Positions 61,672-64,000 of a DNA stretch of 64,000 nucleotides are shown here, piece by piece. How positions within the stretch are numbered: position 1 is the first letter of the stretch; each line of letters begins with the position of its first letter. A program made the translations under genes and the position numbers. The DNA is from Paenibacillus caseinilyticus (GTDB taxonomy: Bacteria; Bacillota; Bacilli; Paenibacillales; NBRC-103111), in NCBI RefSeq assembly GCF_027533645.1, contig NZ_JAQAGY010000030.1:21111-85110 (forward strand), given 5' to 3'. Under the pieces are notes generated by a model. The model was not told the origin of the DNA. It saw only the letters and a program-made list of their open reading frames with translations, and ran no database searches.

Positions 61672-63861
61672 ATGAGCAACAACCGATTCCGCATGCAGCA
61701 GAAAGCAGCCAAGACGCTGCTCGCTGCCCTCATCCTCGGAGGAGGCACCCTCACGGGCGGCACTACCCTTCCTCCCGCTTACGCCCATACCGACCATTCG
61801 CAGCATTCGGCGGAGGAGCATGCGGCCGCCATCCTGTCCGCTGATATGAAGCTCGCTCACGATAAAGGGATTGTCGAAGGCTATCCCGGCTCTACGGATC
61901 TGGCCGGTGAGCGCCCCGTCTCCCGGGCGGAGCTCGTCACGATGATTGCGCGTGCCGCAGGGCTCGCGCCAGCCGACTCCTCGCAGCTGCCCTTCTCCGA
62001 TCTCGCAGACTGGCAGCGTCCGGCCGTTCTCAGTGCCGCTGCGGCCGGCATTGTTACCGAGACGGGCGAATTTAAGCCGAACGAGCCTGTAACGCGCGAA
62101 GCGCTGGCCATCATGATCGGCCGGGCAATGAATAAGGGCCAGGCGCCGCAAGTACATACGGAAGTGCTCAACTATTTCAAAGACGGGGCTTCGATCTCCG
62201 AAGCGGCCCGTCCTTACGTCGCGCAAGGCGTCCTTGCCGGCCTGTTCGAGCCGAAGCTCGACGGCAGCTTCGAACCGCAGGCCAACGTCACCCGCGATGA
62301 AGCGGTCAAGGCGCTGAAGCCGCTCGTGTTCCAGCTCATCGACATCCTCACGACCAATGATATCCACGGCCATATCGAAGTAGGTTTCGACAAGAAGCGG
62401 AACCAGGCGCAGGGCGGCATCGAGACGCTCGCCGGCATCGTGAACGATTACCGCGCCGTGAATCCGCAGGGTACGGTCGTAGTGGACGGCGGCGACGCTT
62501 GGCAGGGCACGCTCATCTCCAATACGACGAACGGCCAGTCCGTCATGGATTCCATGGCTGAAGTGGACTATGATGCCGCAGCGATCGGCAACCATGAATT
62601 CGACTTCGGACGCGATGTGCTCATCGAGAACATCAAAAAGGCGGAATTCCCGATCCTCGGCGCGAACATCATCGACGATAAGACTGGCAAGCGCGTAGAG
62701 TGGGCACAGCCTTATACAATCGTCGAGAAGGCGGGCCTGAAGATCGGCATCATCGGTCTGGCGACACCGCAGACCCGCACGACGACCAAGTCGACGAACA
62801 TCGAAGGCTTGACGTTCGCCGATCCGGTGCCTTATGCCAAGGAACTCGCTGCTGAGCTTCGGGCGAAGGGCGCCGACCTCGTCATGGTCACCTCCCACCT
62901 GCCGGGTGAGCAGGACGCCAAGTCGCAGGAGATTATGGGCGAGCTTGTGACGCTGGCGAATGGGACAGGGACGAAGGAACTCGATGCGATCGTCGGGGGG
63001 CATTCCCACCGCCGGGTAGCCGGCCTTGTCAACGGGATCCCTGTCGTGGAAGCGCAGAGCTGGCTGTACGCCGTAGGCCACATTCAGCTGTACGTCGACC
63101 GCGACACCAAAGAAGTCGTGTCTTCGAACGCCTCCATGCTCGAGACCTACACGAACCTGACTACGGCGGATGAAGAAGTGAAGAAGACCGTAGCGGACTA
63201 CCAGGCGAAGATCGCCGAGAAAACGAATGAGAAAATCGCCGTAGCCGCGGAAAAATGGTCCACGCAGTCGTTCCGCTACAATACTAACGGCAACCAGGTG
63301 CGCGACGGCGTAACGCCGGTGGGCAACTCCGTCACCGATGCGATGCGCTGGGCGGAGAAGTCCGATATCGCCTTCACGAATATCGGCGGCCTCCGTGCCG
63401 AGATCGATGCCGGCGATGTGACCTACGGCAAGATGTTCGAAGTACTGCCGTTCGGCAACTACAACCGGACGGGTACGATGACCGCGAAGCAGATCAAGAC
63501 GCTGCTTGAAGTGACAGACCAATATTCGAAGCTCCCGGCCATCCAGTTCTCCGGCCTCAAGGTCGAGTGGGACAACACGAAGCCGCTGGGCGAGAAGTAC
63601 ACGAAGATCACCCTGCTGGACGGTACGCCGGTCTTCACAGACGGCAAGCTGAACGAATCCCGCACGTTCTCCGTGACCACCAATGACTTCATGGCTACCG
63701 GTGCCGGAGACGGCTTTACCGCTTTCGGCGAAGTGAAGGATTGGAAAGACGGGCGGATCATGCTTGACGCTTGGGTCGATTACCTCAAGGAGCAGGGTGC
63801 AGCCGGCAAGCCGGTCTCCCTTCCGAAGGACGACCGCGAAGTAAGGCTCGATTTGAAATAA
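61672..63861 (+). CDS. SLH-anchored 5'-nucleotidase/2',3'-cyclic phosphodiesterase
   Basis: 729 residues. A signal peptide is followed by three SLH repeats (residues about 45-220; DKGIVEGYPGS, VSRAELVTMIARAAG, VTREALAIMIGRAMN, VTRDEAVKALKPL), which attach the protein to the cell wall or S-layer. Next comes a metallophosphatase domain (TTNDIHGHIE, DGGDAWQGT, IGNHEFDFG, TSHLPG, GGHSHR) and the 5'-nucleotidase C-terminal domain (NIGGLRAEI, LPFGNYN). It would release phosphate and nucleosides from extracellular nucleotides. AAGGAGG precedes the ATG, and a TATACT box lies at 61607. Confidence 0.93.
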   Translation: MSNNRFRMQQKAAKTLLAALILGGGTLTGGTTLPPAYAHTDHSQHSAEEHAAAILSADMKLAHDKGIVEGYPGSTDLAGERPVSRAELVTMIARAAGLAPADSSQLPFSDLADWQRPAVLSAAAAGIVTETGEFKPNEPVTREALAIMIGRAMNKGQAPQVHTEVLNYFKDGASISEAARPYVAQGVLAGLFEPKLDGSFEPQANVTRDEAVKALKPLVFQLIDILTTNDIHGHIEVGFDKKRNQAQGGIETLAGIVNDYRAVNPQGTVVVDGGDAWQGTLISNTTNGQSVMDSMAEVDYDAAAIGNHEFDFGRDVLIENIKKAEFPILGANIIDDKTGKRVEWAQPYTIVEKAGLKIGIIGLATPQTRTTTKSTNIEGLTFADPVPYAKELAAELRAKGADLVMVTSHLPGEQDAKSQEIMGELVTLANGTGTKELDAIVGGHSHRRVAGLVNGIPVVEAQSWLYAVGHIQLYVDRDTKEVVSSNASMLETYTNLTTADEEVKKTVADYQAKIAEKTNEKIAVAAEKWSTQSFRYNTNGNQVRDGVTPVGNSVTDAMRWAEKSDIAFTNIGGLRAEIDAGDVTYGKMFEVLPFGNYNRTGTMTAKQIKTLLEVTDQYSKLPAIQFSGLKVEWDNTKPLGEKYTKITLLDGTPVFTDGKLNESRTFSVTTNDFMATGAGDGFTAFGEVKDWKDGRIMLDAWVDYLKEQGAAGKPVSLPKDDREVRLDLK

Positions 63862-63880
63862 GCAGGCAGCCAGAAGGACA

Positions 63881-64000
63881 ATCGAGTAGGAGGGGGCGCC
63901 TAGCCCCCGTCCTCTCACACCACCGTACATGCGGGTCCGCATACGGCGGTTCCAAAAGGTTAACGAAGTTCCAGATATCGAGAAAGCAAACTCTTCAGCC
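63881..64000 (-). mobile_element. Group II intron, 3' end (domains V and VI), partial
   Basis: On the minus strand, 63950-63919 reads as a domain V hairpin: CCGCCGTA pairs with TACGGTGG, with an inner ATGCGG/CCGCAT stem. It is followed by GTGTGAGAGG and a domain VI hairpin (GGGGGC/GCCCCC, outer TCCT/AGGA) with an unpaired A at 63887, seven bases before the apparent 3' splice end at 63881. This arrangement is the hallmark of bacterial group II introns, resembling class C types. The rest of the intron lies beyond the right edge. It is inserted 20 bases after the nucleotidase stop, in opposite orientation. Confidence 0.85.
63960..64000 (-). CDS. C-terminal tail of a putative intron-encoded reverse transcriptase (partial)
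   Basis: The last 12 codons of an open frame entering from the right edge and ending with TAA at 63962-63960, giving LKSLLSRYLELR. It lies just upstream of domain V, which is where the reverse transcriptase gene of group II introns ends. Too short for a family call on its own; the identification rests on the intron context. Confidence 0.45.
   Translation of the reverse strand, partial: LKSLLSRYLELR

Noticed and set aside
61630..63942. 770-codon minus-strand frame over the nucleotidase gene
   Set aside because: Antisense shadow of a gene with clear SLH and nucleotidase domains; no protein family was recognised.

Overview
The window looks like chromosomal DNA of a high-GC, endospore-forming member of the Paenibacillaceae, most likely Paenibacillus. 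The basis is the combination of a GerA-type germinant receptor operon, the sporulation protein YyaC, a YjcZ-like small membrane protein, an S-layer-homology (SLH) anchored nucleotidase, a YesM/YesN-type two-component pair beside LplB/LplC-type sugar permeases, a consensus CcpA (cre) site, and strong AAAGGAGG ribosome sites with frequent GTG/TTG starts. The species was not determined. No rRNA, tRNA, CRISPR array or insertion sequence was seen.

Layout. 1-6960 (minus): Tad/Flp-like pilus assembly genes (kinase, cpaB, cpaE, cpaF, tadB, tadC) running off the left edge. They are headed by a Ser/Thr kinase fused to a MinD-like domain. 7199-10499 (plus): glycerol-3-phosphate-type ABC importer (ugpA, ugpE, ugpB) without its ATPase. 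10595-13413 (minus): hexapeptide acetyltransferase and a secreted chitinase. 13974-21817 (minus): response regulator and sensor kinase, then an oligosaccharide-type ABC importer (two permeases and a lipoprotein) and a PhyH dioxygenase; a perfect cre site lies before the regulator. 22021-29073: esterase, small proteins, metallo-hydrolase, thioredoxin-like, ferritin-like, DedA, and a divergent LysR/HPP pair. 29238-34597 (plus): germinant receptor operon A-C-small-B-B. 35388-42695 (plus): five-gene exopolysaccharide operon matching Bacillus subtilis ydaJKLMN, including a degenerate GGDEF receptor with an intact c-di-GMP I-site. 42845-47675: small enzymes, a TauE/SafE permease, and a TetR-controlled Gdx/SugE guanidinium-type exporter with a clear promoter and operator. 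47829-51796: ABC exporter, yyaC, a glycosyltransferase, and a 32-residue membrane peptide with its own ribosome site and terminator. 52082-56200 (minus): stalk-domain protein, DinB-like protein, folA, thyA and others. 56421-63861: chemoreceptor, LigB-type dioxygenase under a consensus promoter with operator, AraC regulator, MATE exporter followed by a structured RNA candidate, and the SLH nucleotidase. 63881-64000 (minus): the 3' end (domains V and VI) of a group II intron that continues past the right edge.

Several parts connect. The kinase/Tad genes, the c-di-GMP-type EPS operon and the chemoreceptor all concern surface behaviour. The chitinase, the two sugar-type importers and the CcpA site concern polysaccharide and carbon scavenging. 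The ger operon and yyaC concern the spore cycle. The strongest leads are the kinase-pseudoMinD fusion with a hairpin over its ribosome site, the doubled B subunit in the ger operon, the EPS operon, the RNA candidate after the MATE gene, and the intron end at the right edge. All functional calls come from reading motifs and gene order; no database search was run.
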